Assembly: GCF_000516985.1 (NCBI RefSeq)
Contig: NW_006917092.1
Span: 4,259,925-4,323,924, forward strand
From: Pestalotiopsis fici W106-1
Taxonomy: Eukaryota; Ascomycota; Sordariomycetes; Amphisphaeriales; Sporocadaceae
DNA length: 64,000 bases
Direction of reading: 5' to 3'
The notes below the pieces were generated by a model. It had not been told where the DNA came from. It did no database searches and was given only the letters and a program-made list of their open reading frames with translations. Position numbers and translations under genes: made by a program. The first letter of the stretch is position 1; every line of letters begins with the position of its first letter. Below are positions 1 to 11,350 of this stretch, piece after piece.

Positions 1-1389
1 TCTAATCCGCTCACCCTCGGCTCTTTTCCTTGCTGACAACCACATTTCTTTCTCCTCGACATCCTTGCGCTTCTCTTCGTCCAGCTTTTCCAGTCGTTTC
101 TTCTCGTTTTGGAACTTGAGAAGGGCTGTTTTGGGGTCGGATGGACCCTTCTTCTTGCCGCTGCTGAGCACATGCGACAGATCATGAGAAAGTTGTGCGC
201 CGTCACCAAAGGCTACTCGGCCAAACGTGAAGTTGGTGTCTGCCAGATCAACAGCCGGACTAAGGATGCTGCCAGGAGAGTTACGAGCCGACGCCAGCGC
301 CTCCTCCCGCTTGCGAGTTTCCTCCTCGTACGCCTTCTTCCTGGCCTCCTTCTTGTGGGCTTTCCGCTCGGCTTGCTTCTGTCTCCTCGACTCGATCAAC
401 TCCTGACGAGTGCGAATGGGCTTGCCATCTGGGCCATCGGCTTTGCGAGCGTCACGGAGGGCTTGGATTTTGGCAGCAAGACGTTCGCGCAGGGCAGTCG
501 TGTCACTAGGGATTTTGATGTGCTTGGGCTTCTCAGACGGTGGCACCGTGGAGGAGATGGATGTGGATGTACTGGGTGGCTGGCCGGTGGAATCGATCGG
601 TGTGCCGTTCATATCGAAGACGGGGGACTCGGGCACCGAGGGGGGTGCAGAAGCAGAGTCGGACTGGTCCTCACTGTCCTCCTCGTCGGCCGCGCTGGCC
701 ATGTCGAGATCCTCCGCGTCCTCCGACTTATCGTCAATATCATCAGCTTCGTCCTCCTCCAGCTCTTGCAGATCATCAGTCGGCGCATTTTGGGCGGGCT
801 CACTTGACTTGCCGGAAGCAGGCTTTGACTCTCGCGGACCCAGCTTGATCTTGTTCACGCCCGACTTGACGTTTCTCTTCTCATAGGCAGCCTCCTCTTC
901 TCGCAGGGCTTGTCTCTCGGCTTTACGCTCTTTCCTGGCCTCTCTCTTCTCGGCCTTTCGGCGTTCCTGCTCGGTCAATTCGGGCTCTGGCTCTTCCACC
1001 TTGAGCTTCTTCTTCTTCATGCCCTCGGCGGGCTTCTCAGCCTCAATGCCATCGACGTCGGACCACTCATCTGAGGAGTCGGCCAAGCCTTGGTCCCGCT
1101 TGCGCTTCTTCTGGGCTTGTTCTTCCATGACTTCCTTGACGCTGCGGTTCAATTTGCTGTCGGGGTCGAGCTTGTTCCGGCGCGCCTCGGCAGCCTGTGC
1201 CTTGGTCTGCTTCTTTTTCTTCCATTGGTCCTACAATGGGCAAGAGTCAGGGCAAGGTCAAATTAAATATGCCATTCTTAGCTGGAGGGGGAACAGGAGC
1301 GCAGGTGGCAAACGCGAATATAGAGAGGCGGGGTGGCCAGCACACACACAAGACTGCAAGGCAGCAGCTTGGGGAGGGGGGGGAGGGAG

Positions 1390-1424
<35 letters not shown>

Positions 1425-1637
1425 AGAAGGCGGTAGAGATGCTGAAAATGGCTACATACAGAGTTGTCATCGCCGTAATACATCTTTGCTGGGATCAGGG
1501 ACAAGAGTCCATCGAATGCTTTCGCATGATCGCGCAGGCGATCCTAAAAGAAAGGCGACAATTGTCAGCTAGGAGCCGGGCTTGTGGTGGGGTCACACAA
1601 CGTTTTTGGCACGAACCTGCAGCGACGATTCGGCCAT
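1..1637 (-). CDS. RRP14: SURF6/Rrp14 family ribosome biogenesis protein (3' end cut by window edge)
   Basis: Nucleolar RNA-binding protein family needed for maturation of both ribosomal subunits. I read three exons on the minus strand: 1617-1637 (MAESSLQ), 1460-1543 and 1-1230, with GT-AG junctions (donors GTTCGT and GTATGT) that keep the frame. The N-terminus, residues 8-35, contains the Rrp14-type motif LRDHAKAFDGLLSLIPAKMY followed by YGDD. After it comes a very Lys/Glu-rich coiled-coil protein with acidic patches (EEDEADDIDDKSEDAEDLD) and, near residue 390, a stretch ending FTFGRVAFGDG that fits the SURF6 core. About 445 residues are inside the window and the stop codon lies beyond base 1. 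The start is the ATG at 1637, chosen because it begins the short first exon. Intron 2 (1231-1459) carries a GA microsatellite. Family assignment is from motif memory, not a search. Confidence 0.85.
1390..1416. repeat. (GA)n microsatellite in SURF6 intron 2
   Basis: Run of about 13 GA dinucleotides between G-rich flanks, inside the 229-nt second intron of the SURF6 gene. On the coding strand it reads as a CT tract upstream of the acceptor, so it may extend the polypyrimidine tract. Confidence 0.9.
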
Positions 1638-2952
1638 GACTGATGTGGGATAAGAGGCCAGCCAGCAGAATTCTATACAATGAGTACAGTGGTTGTTTAG
1701 ATTGCAGGCGAGAAATGGCCGGTCAGTGAGCTGAACTCCTCGTCGGTTGCGATGCTGATATTAGGGAGAAAAAAAATTTCGGCTGCTGATTTGCGATGGG
1801 TCCGACTGAGCGATTGTGTTTTCTCACTACTGGGCTGAAATTTTTTGGGTGCGGAACTGATCGTCTTGCGAAATCTTGGCATTATTTTGCCATGGGCCCG
1901 TGCGCTCCAGATTGCCGAGGCGGTGAGTCTATATCGTACTTGGCTGCTTCTAGGTATCGTATCATCATCAGCCTTTGGTCTCTGTGAACAAGGTCCATGT
2001 TTTGGACATCAGTTATATCGTAGGTAGATAAAGGTACATGTTATTGAGATTTGCCTTGATTAATTGGCTCTTGTATTTGGATGTCACAATCGTCTCTCTC
2101 TTGCACCCCCGGTTTCCTTCAATGAAATGTAGAAGCAAAATCATAAATTTCACAGATCAAGACTGGGCAGTCTATAATGGCTGCCAAGGCAGAGCTGCAG
2201 ACAATGTAGGTGTATGTATATTAATAGCTGGTTGGCTGGGCCAGACAGGCGACAGACTCCAGTCTAGAGGGATTTGAATGAATGATCATCACCACCCCAG
2301 GAAGTTCTAAACTGTAAAGTCTGGCCAGACCCTGACAAATAAATCCGGTCTCTCTGCTAGTACTGCTTGCTGCTAACCTGCAAACAAATCTTGTTGCAAC
2401 TTTTGTCGGAAATACGGACACTAAAACCTGAGTTTGACCACTCGGTGATGTTGTGCATCTTTTGATCGTCACTCACGATCGTGGTCTCAAACTAAAAGCA
2501 GCCGCTAGCATCTACCGCTGACGCATTTGACTTTGGAAATTTAGGGATCCTCCCTCAACTCTATTCTTCCCGAGGCATAGTCTGGAAGCACTAATGCCCG
2601 TTGGCCATCATCTACATACGAAGCTGAACCACAAGTGACGACATGAGAACGTAAAACAAATCAGGGCACTACCAATCCGCCCGCTACGTACCAGCGACCA
2701 CGTACTGCCTTGGGAGTGCAAAGTACAAACAGAATTCAGGTAGTATGCGTAATTATGTAATCATGGCAACAACTTTGCCTATGTCATAGCATAACCAAAG
2801 TATAAATCAGAATCTCCATCATCACGCAAAATCATGTTAACCATTTAAGTCCTTTCCGTTACTGTTCAACCTTTCATACACATCTCAATATCGTCTTTCC
2901 CCACAACAATAACTTTTTACTTCTTCTTGACGACTTTTACACCAAAGTCAGA
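1638..2952. other. Intergenic region between divergent SURF6 and the repetitive-protein gene
   Basis: Shared upstream region of about 1.3 kb between divergently transcribed genes. It holds short spurious ORFs only. A TATA-like box lies near the right end (2801-2807), followed by a CT-rich leader reading into the ATG at 2953. I saw no RNA gene. Confidence 0.6.
2801..2807 (+). promoter_or_regulatory. TATA box candidate for the 2953-5016 gene
   Basis: TATAAAT lies about 150 nt before the ATG, followed by a CT/CA-rich leader typical of transcribed fungal 5' regions. Position and sequence fit a core promoter. There is no transcript evidence. Confidence 0.45.
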
Positions 2953-5016
2953 ATGAACAACATGGACAAAATGGACAAGACTGACTACGCCGCAGACCAG
3001 TACGGTCGCCCAGATACATCCCAAGTCCCTGGCACTGGCGTTGCTATAGGCCCTGGGACACAAGGCGGTATACATGCCAGTGAGCTAGGCAGTGACCGAT
3101 CTGGGACAAAGACAAACGATTTTACCAGTGGCATTGAGGGAACCCAAGCTGCTCACAGTTCTTACAATACTGGTCAAAAATCTGAGAGCGATTATCATCA
3201 TCATCCTCACACTCAGAGGGCCAGTGTGGGGGGCCGTGAAGGAAATCCTCTGGCATCTGGCGAATCCCCCAACGATTCTCTACGGAATGATGTCACGAGT
3301 AGGGACTACCATGGCAGTTCACCAAGTATTGTCAATACTTCTTCTTTGAGCGGGCGTCACCGGGATGACAATGATACGCTTGGACGTTCCGCCGAGCATG
3401 TCCCACGTTCGTCTGCGACCGAGTCGACTGCCCATGGGCTTGGTAGCCACACTTCTAATTATTCAAGTACTGGCAATACCAAAGACACAAATGCCCTGGG
3501 CAGTGCAACTGCGACGCCTCAGCAACAAACAATGGCCGGGCACAAGAATCCATCCGTGGTAGCCGCCAGTCAGCCAACCACACATGAGACTGGCTCGATG
3601 CTCGACGTCGGTGATGTGCCGGTACACTCTGCACACCACTCTTCCAGTCACAACCCGACTCATACATCCAATCAGGACCCCACCACCTCAGGCCATGATG
3701 GTAACAAGGCCGGTTCCCACACTGCACGAGATGGGGCAGGCATGGCCACCGCTGGTGCAGTTGCGGCTTATGCTGCCCACCACCATAATCAGCATGATTC
3801 AAGATCATCTACCTCCAAACCCACTGGCTCTGGAATTGACCCTACAGATTCAGACCCTCGAGCTGGACAAACAAGCATCGACAGGAATGGGTCGCGTCAA
3901 TGTCATCAAAACGAGCGGGACGATTCCAGTGCTCTGCACCATGGTACCCCTGCTGTAGGCCAGGATGACCGCCTCGACACTGCTCGCTCAGGTCATGGAG
4001 ATCATAGATCTCGAGATGCTGCACTGGCATTTGGTGCTGGTGCTGCTGCCTATGGTACTCACGAGCATGAGCAACACAACAAGAGATCAGAAACTTCTGC
4101 ATCACAACCAATTGGATCTGGAACTGATCCCACTCACGCAGATCCTAGGACTGCTGTTGGCACTACGGGAAGTACATACCACGACCCGCAGTCTGGTAAT
4201 GCGGACCATAGGTCCCGAGATGCCGCACTTGGCGCTGGCGCCGCAACCGGAGTAGCTGCCTATGGCATGCATGAATATAACAAGTACAAGGAACCGTCTG
4301 CCTCGCGGAAGCCTGTCGGGTCCGGGGTCGATTCGACTCACTTAGATTCCAGGACTTCTCCAAGCGGCGATCATCGTGATCCCCAGTCCGCTTCTAGGGA
4401 TCATATCGGAAACGATGCTGCAATCGCGGGTGCTGGCGCTGCCGGTGGCTACACCGCCTCTCGTCTTGCACGACACCACAATGAACCATCCATCGGTCAG
4501 CGCGGTGAGGGCATGTCTGATGAATCGCAGCGAGCTGGAGTTGATCGTGGCACCTATGGGCAACCATCAACGGCCAGTGCTGCAACCCACGTGCCCTCGA
4601 CGACTGCTCACACTCAAGGACAGTACAATACACTTCCCGGCGGTACACCTTCAGGCATTGCGGTCAATGCTACTTCCGCGAATCGCAATGAACCAACAAC
4701 TACTCAAGGTGCTCCTCGCACCACCGGTATCAGTAGTGGTTCTGCTGGACGTGGTGACAATGAGCCGTACTATAGTCTTTCTTCGGGAACACCATCCGGG
4801 ATCGCCCCGAGTGACCAGCAGAGGGGCAGTGGCGTCAGTGCCAACAACTATCAGACCCCCTCAAGCCATGGTCAAATTTCGGGTGTTGGTACAGGTTTGA
4901 AGGCCAGCGCCGCTGCAGCTGCGGAACAGCTCCGGTCTACTGGTCGAGTTACCCACCGGTGCCAGAATTGTCACGAGGATATGGACATTAGCAAACATTT
5001 TATTAGCAGCCAGTAA
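2953..5016 (+). CDS. Repetitive hydrophilic protein with Ala/Gly modules and a C-terminal CxxC
   Basis: A 687-residue intronless ORF whose function I do not recognise. It is almost entirely Ser, Thr, Gly, His, Asp and Asn, with no signal peptide or clear membrane helix, so it is probably intrinsically disordered. Two module types alternate: an Ala/Gly stretch ending in AAYG/H and a His-rich tail (about residues 260-283, 356-381, 425-449, 487-513), and a GSGxDPTxxDPRT-type box (about 291-303, 388-400, 456-468). A different box, GTPSGIA, appears near 563 and again near 612. The last 20 residues are unlike the rest: THRCQNCHEDMDISKHF, a CxxC that could bind metal. Composition resembles hydrophilin or LEA-like stress proteins, but that is inference. 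The TATA box at 2801 and CT-rich leader support expression. The ATG at 2953 is the first in frame. Confidence 0.75.
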   Translation: MNNMDKMDKTDYAADQYGRPDTSQVPGTGVAIGPGTQGGIHASELGSDRSGTKTNDFTSGIEGTQAAHSSYNTGQKSESDYHHHPHTQRASVGGREGNPLASGESPNDSLRNDVTSRDYHGSSPSIVNTSSLSGRHRDDNDTLGRSAEHVPRSSATESTAHGLGSHTSNYSSTGNTKDTNALGSATATPQQQTMAGHKNPSVVAASQPTTHETGSMLDVGDVPVHSAHHSSSHNPTHTSNQDPTTSGHDGNKAGSHTARDGAGMATAGAVAAYAAHHHNQHDSRSSTSKPTGSGIDPTDSDPRAGQTSIDRNGSRQCHQNERDDSSALHHGTPAVGQDDRLDTARSGHGDHRSRDAALAFGAGAAAYGTHEHEQHNKRSETSASQPIGSGTDPTHADPRTAVGTTGSTYHDPQSGNADHRSRDAALGAGAATGVAAYGMHEYNKYKEPSASRKPVGSGVDSTHLDSRTSPSGDHRDPQSASRDHIGNDAAIAGAGAAGGYTASRLARHHNEPSIGQRGEGMSDESQRAGVDRGTYGQPSTASAATHVPSTTAHTQGQYNTLPGGTPSGIAVNATSANRNEPTTTQGAPRTTGISSGSAGRGDNEPYYSLSSGTPSGIAPSDQQRGSGVSANNYQTPSSHGQISGVGTGLKASAAAAAEQLRSTGRVTHRCQNCHEDMDISKHFISSQ

Positions 5017-5340
5017 AATGCTGTTGGCATTGCTCTGGAGTTGACGTTTAGGAAAGCTCTTCCATTATGTGGGTGAATGTTTTCAATTTTTTTAAGGACC
5101 GAATACGTACCTGGGTAACTGTACGCTAGTCGACGACAATATAAGACGTAGGAGTGGGATCCTCTCGCAGCCATGATTATCTATTGCTTAATAGTCAGAG
5201 GTTTATTATTACGTGGACATTGAAATAATATTCTGTTCCGGTAGGAATGATGCGTGACGAATTAAAAGAATGGAAGAATTACAATGAAAGTAATAACAAC
5301 ATTTATAATTTGACTTACCTATACAATCTCACGTTGCGGA
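5017..5340. other. Intergenic, 3' side of two convergent ORFs
   Basis: AT-rich stretch of 324 bases with no ORF of note. It probably contains the 3' UTR of the repetitive-protein gene and of the small minus-strand ORF at 5341. Confidence 0.5.
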
Positions 5341-5634
5341 TCAAGTTCGGCCTGGCTTGGCAGATGCCTTTTTCAGCCTTTGTTTCTTGGTTTCGTCCAC
5401 TCTCAGCTTAATACCATGATCCCTTATCCATTGCTTCCCGAAACCCGAATTTTCGAACGTTGAGCCCTTGAATTTACAATCTCCGCATGTAAAGCTTATA
5501 TATGGGTATGGCTGTCGGAAAATGTCTTTGGGTGTACAGATGCTATAATTACATTTGTGTTCTCGATCGACTGCCCATTCGCTGGTGGGCCCACAGCTCA
5601 TACAATATTTCAAGAGGTGGATGCGCTTACACAT
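5341..5634 (-). CDS. Small hypothetical protein with Cys pairs
   Basis: A 97-residue ORF starting MCKRIHLLKYCMSCG. It has cysteines at about residues 2, 11, 14, 28, 33, 50 and 53, including CMSC and CGDC pairs, and a Lys/Arg-rich C-terminus, so a small zinc-binding fold is possible. Short fungal proteins beginning MCKR and carrying Cys pairs are common hypothetical proteins, but I cannot name a family. Its ATG overlaps the stop of another minus-strand ORF (5627-5815, 62 aa) in a different frame, and a 73-aa ORF starts at 5862. These may be pieces of one spliced gene, though I could not find a convincing intron joining them. Codon use is not distinctive. It is a weak to moderate gene call. Confidence 0.4.
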   Translation of the reverse strand: MCKRIHLLKYCMSCGPTSEWAVDREHKCNYSICTPKDIFRQPYPYISFTCGDCKFKGSTFENSGFGKQWIRDHGIKLRVDETKKQRLKKASAKPGRT

Positions 5635-5862
5635 TTTGTTTTATTTGCTCCTGGGACTGACCAATATATTCAGGTTTGGGGAGATCAGCAAAAATTTCAT
5701 GAATGGTGACTTTGATATACCCTGGAACACGGGCGCGCACGATCGGTCGGAACCCATGGCAATAAATAGCCGCCATAGGAACAGAGCCTTTCGCTTGACT
5801 GGTTTTAAAAGCCATTGATCGTCTTTGACATCAAAGCAACCTTTGTCAACTTTATCAGCCAT

Positions 5863-7099
5863 TGTCTGGAGTGATATTGGTCATACAAATTTTTGGGCGG
5901 TGTTTCGCGCCGCTAAGCTGAAGCAAACAATGAATACATCAAATTGGTTCAATCCGCGCCCAAGTGCGTTCACGGACTGCTCAAGTGCTGGCATTGATAG
6001 AATGAGATGTACAAATTGAACAATGTAGTCATTGCTACCTACATAGGTAGATACCTAGTCATCCCTCGCTAAAAATTGTGGCTCCGGGGAAAATTACCTA
6101 AAGTGACATTTTTAGTTATTTGACCACGGTGGGTCGTGGCACTATAATTCGAAGTTTTTTTTTTCCTTCTGTGTTACCTGGGCTCAGCGATTCATTAGTG
6201 CGGTTACTTATTGCCATGGCTGCTGACCTGGTCCTAAACGATCGCCTGAATCAAAGGCCTGCAATACTGCACAAACAGAGTACTAACTAATATGCACGTT
6301 TACTGATTTCGAACTTCTCAAAAGATTTATATTAGGATTTATTATTACTTTCATATACATTGAGAAGACATCAAGATCAAAGGCCTGTTCTTCTTGATGT
6401 TGGGATTTGCTGGCTACCTACTAGGTAGGTATGTAGGTACATAGGCACAACGACGAGACCCCCGCGCTTTGCCCACCTAAACTATGTACCTAGTAGTGGG
6501 CCATTACGTCTAAATAAGCGAGTTCGAAAATTTGAAATTCAAAGCAAAGAGAAATGGAGAAATGGAGCTGATCAGACCACTGGAACAATCCCTTCACCAT
6601 CCTCGACCCGTCCCCATCAGATTGACTCGACTATGTGCCTGGAAAGAGAGCCGAAAGAGCCCAGCGTGGGGTGAGCCAGTGCCCGCCAACGGTTACCTAG
6701 CAATCTGCAATGTAGGCAGTATATAACCCACACTGATGGCTGGTCCACCATCGTGGAAAATTACGACATTGGGTGGCAACGTCCAGCTTTGCAATCTTTT
6801 GATAAGATGTCTAGGGGCCAATAGTAGGCCGCAATTGTGTGATGGACCAGAAATGTATATAAGTAATTGGTTGGTAACATATTTATCACTCGTAAATAGA
6901 TTCAAACCTGGAAACATTTCGCATGTTTTTCTTCCCCTCAACTTTTTAGTTCGATCACGACAAAGCCAGAGACCTCTGAGATTTTTCACTTTGTATTTGT
7001 TCACTTCCGATAGGGGGTGGTGGAAGATTGCACCCAGAAACACGAAATGCTCATATAACTCTTGATCCAGGGGACTTTTTCTTCTTTTCTCTTTCCAAC
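5863..7099. other. Intergenic region upstream of the MFS gene, with TAGGTA-type motifs
   Basis: AT-rich spacer of 1.2 kb with no credible ORF. It contains clusters of TAGGTA/TACCTA motifs at about 6036-6058 and 6413-6440. The last 150 bases are the likely promoter and leader of the transporter gene. Confidence 0.5.
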
Positions 7100-9197
7100 A
7101 TGGAACAACACGAATATGAACAATATGAGGTTCGTGCCTCGCACGATGACTTTGGCGAGCCTCTCGGTCGCCGTACATCCGCCTTGGAGGAAGCGCCAAC
7201 GCTGGCACCTCCCGCTGGATTCCCAGGCATGCCCATCACGACTCGTCGTCGCAGCACCGCCTCTCGCATGACCCAAGAGGACGGACACCAAGTGGAGGAT
7301 CTCGATGCCCTCGTCCGCAGCGCTTCCGCCATTAGCAGGCACCGCTCTCACGAGGCTCGGGATAGTGTCTTTGAGCTGCCTCAGATTCAGCGCCCTCGCG
7401 CTGTCAAGCCAGGACCCGTCAGCACCATCCGAGAGGTTCCATCGACTCTAAACACGCCCATTTCGACGAGACCGCCCACACCTACCTCTGGGATCCCATC
7501 ATCTGACGCCGGCGGGCCATTTCCCCACGAGCCAGATTCCGGTCTCGCCACCCCAGCAGAGTACGAGACTGGTGTGCATCAGGCTTATCCCGATGTGGGC
7601 GTCATCAAATCGTGGCGTGGTGCCATGATTCTGCTCTGTACTTGCGGTGCTCAACTGATGGACAATGTGTTCATGACTGGTGTCAATATTGCGCTGCCTT
7701 CGATCCAAAAGGACTTTGACGTTGGTACTGGCGACCTGCAATGGCTCATATCGGCCTATACGCTCACCTTTGGTGGCTTCCTGCTCTTGGCCGGCGTGCT
7801 CGCCGATCGCTTTGGCCGAAGATTGATATTCTGCATTGGCATGGGGTTCTTGAGCGTGTGGACCCTGGCCGATGGCCTAGCGACCTCTTTCATACAGCTC
7901 GCTATCTTCCGCGCCATTCAGGGCATCGGGGCCGCCATGACGGTACCCTCTGCTGTCGGTATCATCAGCAATTACTTTGTGGCCAGTGACCGGACGCTCG
8001 CCCTCACCATCTTTGCCGCGGCCGGCGCCGTGGGTTTCTGTCTTGGTCTTATATTTGGTGGATTTCTGACCTCGTCGCTGGGCTGGCGCTACATATTCTA
8101 CGTCCCGCTGGCTGTTACCGGCTCAGTCGGGGTTCTCGGCTGGTTCACTCTGCCCAAGGACCGTTTAGAAGGGCTTTCAAGGCCCAGTCTTGACTTTGCT
8201 GGGGCCGGTTTGTCGACTGCTGGGTTGATCCTGCTGAGCTTTGTGCTTTCTAGCGGCGGCGAGTACGGATGGGGCAAGCCGTTTATCATTGTGCTTCTCA
8301 TTCTCAGCATCGCCATGATTGGCGTATTTACCTATGTTGAGAAAAAGGTTCCCAACCCAATCATGCCCCTGTCTCTCTGGAAACTTCCTAATTTTGCTGC
8401 TCTGTGGCTGAGTGGTTTTGGTGAGTAAATTCTTGGACACTGGTTTATTATTATTCAGCACCTGAACTTGCTAACTTTGATTAGTCATGTACGGTGGTTA
8501 TCAGACCACCATTTATTATACCACGTTAATCAGCCAGGAGATCAATGAGCTCAGTGCCGGCCAGACGGCGATCCGCTTTCTGCCCATGGGTCTTGTAGGA
8601 TTTGTTACCAGCTTGGGAATGTCCCGAATGGTCGAGTACTTTAATACTAAATATGTAAGTATTAAAAACATCGTCTCGGAAAATACCCACCTACCTATTA
8701 TCTATAGCTCGAGCATTTGGTGGAAATTTCTATACGGTTCAGAACAGATCGAGAAGCTGACATATCTTTCGACTGATTAGATGCTCATTGCCGGCATGGG
8801 AATCTGTGCCGCTGCTCCAATTCCCTCGGCGCTCATGAGGCCAGAGGATCTCGACTTTTGGAAGCATGTATTTCCTACAACAGTTATTGGAGTCTTTGGC
8901 ACCACTATTGTGTATTGCACAATCACTGTCGTTCTCTTGGCCTCTGTGCCTGTCAACGTCAAGAGTCTGTGCGGAGGTATGGTCAACACGGCATTTCAGA
9001 TTGGCAGCGGTGTTGCCCTAGCTCTTGCAAGTGCTGTTGTCCAAGCAGTTGACATAAATAAGGGCCACGACAAACTTCAGCAATATAGTACAGGCATGTG
9101 GTGTTGTGTTGGCTTGGCTGGTGTTGGCATGCTAGCTACCTTGGGGGTCAAGAATGTCCCCAAGATGTCTACTGGCGGTCTGGCCATGGCTCACTGA
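7100..9197 (+). CDS. MFS transporter, DHA2/Atr1-like drug or ion exporter
   Basis: Proton-coupled major facilitator at a cell membrane. Exons 7100-8420, 8485-8654 and 8781-9197 give 635 residues. Introns are 64 nt (branch GCTAAC at 8470-8475) and 126 nt, both GT-AG and frame-preserving. A hydrophilic N-terminal tail of about 170 residues is followed by the transporter domain with the DHA signature VNIALPSIQKDFDVG, motif A as LADRFGRR after helix 2, and a Gly-rich helix 5 (AGAVGFCLGLIFGGFLTSS) matching motif C. The segment MYGGYQTTIYYTTLISQEIN, directly after intron 1, is characteristic of the fungal Atr1/YMR279C subgroup (aminotriazole or borate export), so that is the best functional guess; substrate unknown. 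I chose the ATG at 7100 because upstream codons in the frame have poor context and unusual poly-Phe. The gene is convergent with the 9799 gene. Confidence 0.85.
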
Positions 9198-9798
9198 CGA
9201 GAAGAGGAGTAGATTTACATGGTGTACACCGAAGAAGTACACCTTTTGATAAACACGCATGCAAAGGACCAATAATTGACACGGAGGAATTTCACGATTT
9301 TACGATTTGGAATAGAAATTTAGAGTCTCTTTAAAGCACCATACAGAATTAGACTTTAGTATAGAATATACTAGAATGGCGATTGGTTTTCTTCATCAAT
9401 CGAAATAAGCAGGCGCAAACCTAGTAGAGGTCTGCGTTGGTGGCACTGCGTCTGTTGATCACTGGAATGTATTCTCTCTTCGTTGAAAAGCCTCGCGCTC
9501 ACTTTTTTTTTTCTCTTTTTTTAGTGCAAAAATTGTGTTGACTATGGAAAGAATTTGTCTATACCCGACCGAGCGTGTAAAGAAAGAAGATGAGAAAAGA
9601 GAGAAAGATGAAAGAAAGTAGAAAACTCCAGTAACCCCCCTATCCAGTGCGCCCTCGAAATTGGCCACCGAAGGCCTGGTCAAGAATATCTAGCTAAGAA
9701 ATGGACGAAAAGAATGTGCCACTGAAATCCATTCCATCTAAAACTCAGCAGAAAGAACGTAATCAGCATATGAATGAAAAGATAGTGATGTCATGAGC
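9198..9798. other. Convergent 3' intergenic region
   Basis: About 600 bases between the stops of the MFS gene (plus) and the secreted-protein gene (minus). Contains poly-T tracts near 9502-9522 and no credible ORF. Presumably the 3' UTRs of both genes. Confidence 0.5.
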
Positions 9799-11350
9799 TT
9801 AAGCACTGCAGTAAGACCAAGACGATTCGACGCCAAGGTAGTGGCCGCCGTTCCAGCCAGGGATAGTGTTGCCGACACTGGGGTCGTACTGCTGGGCAAA
9901 GAGCTTGCAGTATGTTCCCTGGGGGATGCCGTCCTGGGTCAGCATAAAGGCGTTGAAGAAGTTGCACTTGCCCGGGTTGTAGCCGAACCAGCTCAGGATA
10001 GTGTTGATGATACCAGACTTGACGTTTACGGCGTTCTGGGTAGCAGCATAGGTGGCGCAGATGCTCACATCAAAGACGCCCTTGAACAGCTGCTCGCCCA
10101 GGCAGGTACGCGGGTGGTTGTGGAGGCCCGAGCAGTTCTTGGGGTTGGTCCATCCGGGAGGAGTGACGGGTGTGGTGTTGTTGGTCTTTGCGTAGCCGTT
10201 GGAACCTGCAATCACGACACTGAAGCCACTGCGTGTCTGACCATTGTTGGTAGCCGCGGCCGAGTTGACACCGGACCCCCAGAGAGTGCACTTGAAGTTG
10301 GTGAATGAGGGCACATTGTTGCCGGAGCACGAGCACTGGTCAGGGTTGAAGGAGGGGTCGCGCTCAATGTACAGGTTGAAGGCGGTGCAAAGGCTGGTGC
10401 TGTCGCACTTGGCCGCGCAGCCGGCGACGTCGTAGCTCTGGAGAGTGTATAGTCCCATGTAGCTGTTTGCATTTACCGAGGCATTCAGGTCCTTGAAAGT
10501 CTGAACATAGCCGGAAGGGGTAACAGCGCTCTGGGCCAATTGGTGGTAGACTGGGTTGGCCTGGAAAGCGGGAGCCGTGTCAGGGTTGGTTGTCGGAGGG
10601 CCGTACCCATCAGGCTGAGGAGCACAAGGATCCTCTGGGTTGATGAAGCCGCAGTAAGTCCCGACCTCATCTAGCGAAACGAATTGTGTTAGCCTTTCTT
10701 ATTCTTCCTCATCGTTGCTTGAGTTGCGAGCAGTCAATGCGTATTTGCTTTCCAAAGGCAGACTGTGGGACTAAAGGAAACAGGTTTTCAAAGGCAGGTC
10801 CTTCTAGCAAAAGAAAAGACACTACATTTTCTTTCAGTAGGTACTTACAGGGGCTGGGACAAGCTGGGTCCGTAGTGAAAGCGTTGGTGTTGGTCCAGCT
10901 GATGGGGGTACAGGTCGAGGGGACCACGACACCAGTGGTCATGGCAGAGGTGGTGATGGCAGGTAGTGATGTGACAATACTGCTTGTAGTTGTAGCAGTG
11001 GTTGCTGTAGCCTTACTGGTGGTAGTGGTCGTCTTCTGGGTGGTGGAAGAGCCACCACCACCAGATGAGCCACCACCGAAGCACCAACCGAAAATGCAAA
11101 AGCCGCGAGCTTCGACGACTGCACGTTTCTCTGGAGAGCTAGCACTGGCCGTGGCGACGCCAGTGACGGCTGCTACAGCGCTGGATGAGGCGGCAGCGGC
11201 ATTGTAAATACCAGTCTCTACAGTGTCGTCGACGCTGGGTCCCGTCACCGATGGGGCGGGAGCGGCATTGATGATGCTGAGGTTGATACCGTTGGATGCT
11301 GGGGAGCTGGCAACAAGGCTAGCAGCCCCAAGAAGCAAGAGAGAGCGCAT
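9799..11350 (-). CDS. Secreted Ser/Thr-rich Cys-containing protein, unknown function
   Basis: Two exons, 10849-11350 and 9799-10670, joined by a GTAAGT...TAG intron of 178 nt, give 457 residues. The N-terminus MRSLLLLGAASLVASSPASN is a signal peptide. Residues 20-76 end with a Kex2-type KR (75-76), followed by a short segment with C85 and C90 around IFGW, then a Gly run and a Ser/Thr stalk (about 101-150) likely to be O-glycosylated. The C-terminal 300 residues carry regularly spaced cysteines (YDVAGCAAKCDSTSLCTAFN, DQCSCSG), a PAN/apple-like pattern seen in many fungal wall-associated proteins; it is not a known enzyme to me. No GPI-type hydrophobic tail is visible (ends SSWSYCSA), so probably secreted. 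A TATATATA box sits 160 nt upstream. Confidence 0.75.

Noticed and set aside
109..886. Plus-strand ORFs antisense to the SURF6 exon
   Set aside because: They are shadows of the Lys/Glu-rich minus-strand gene, which has family motifs and splice sites.
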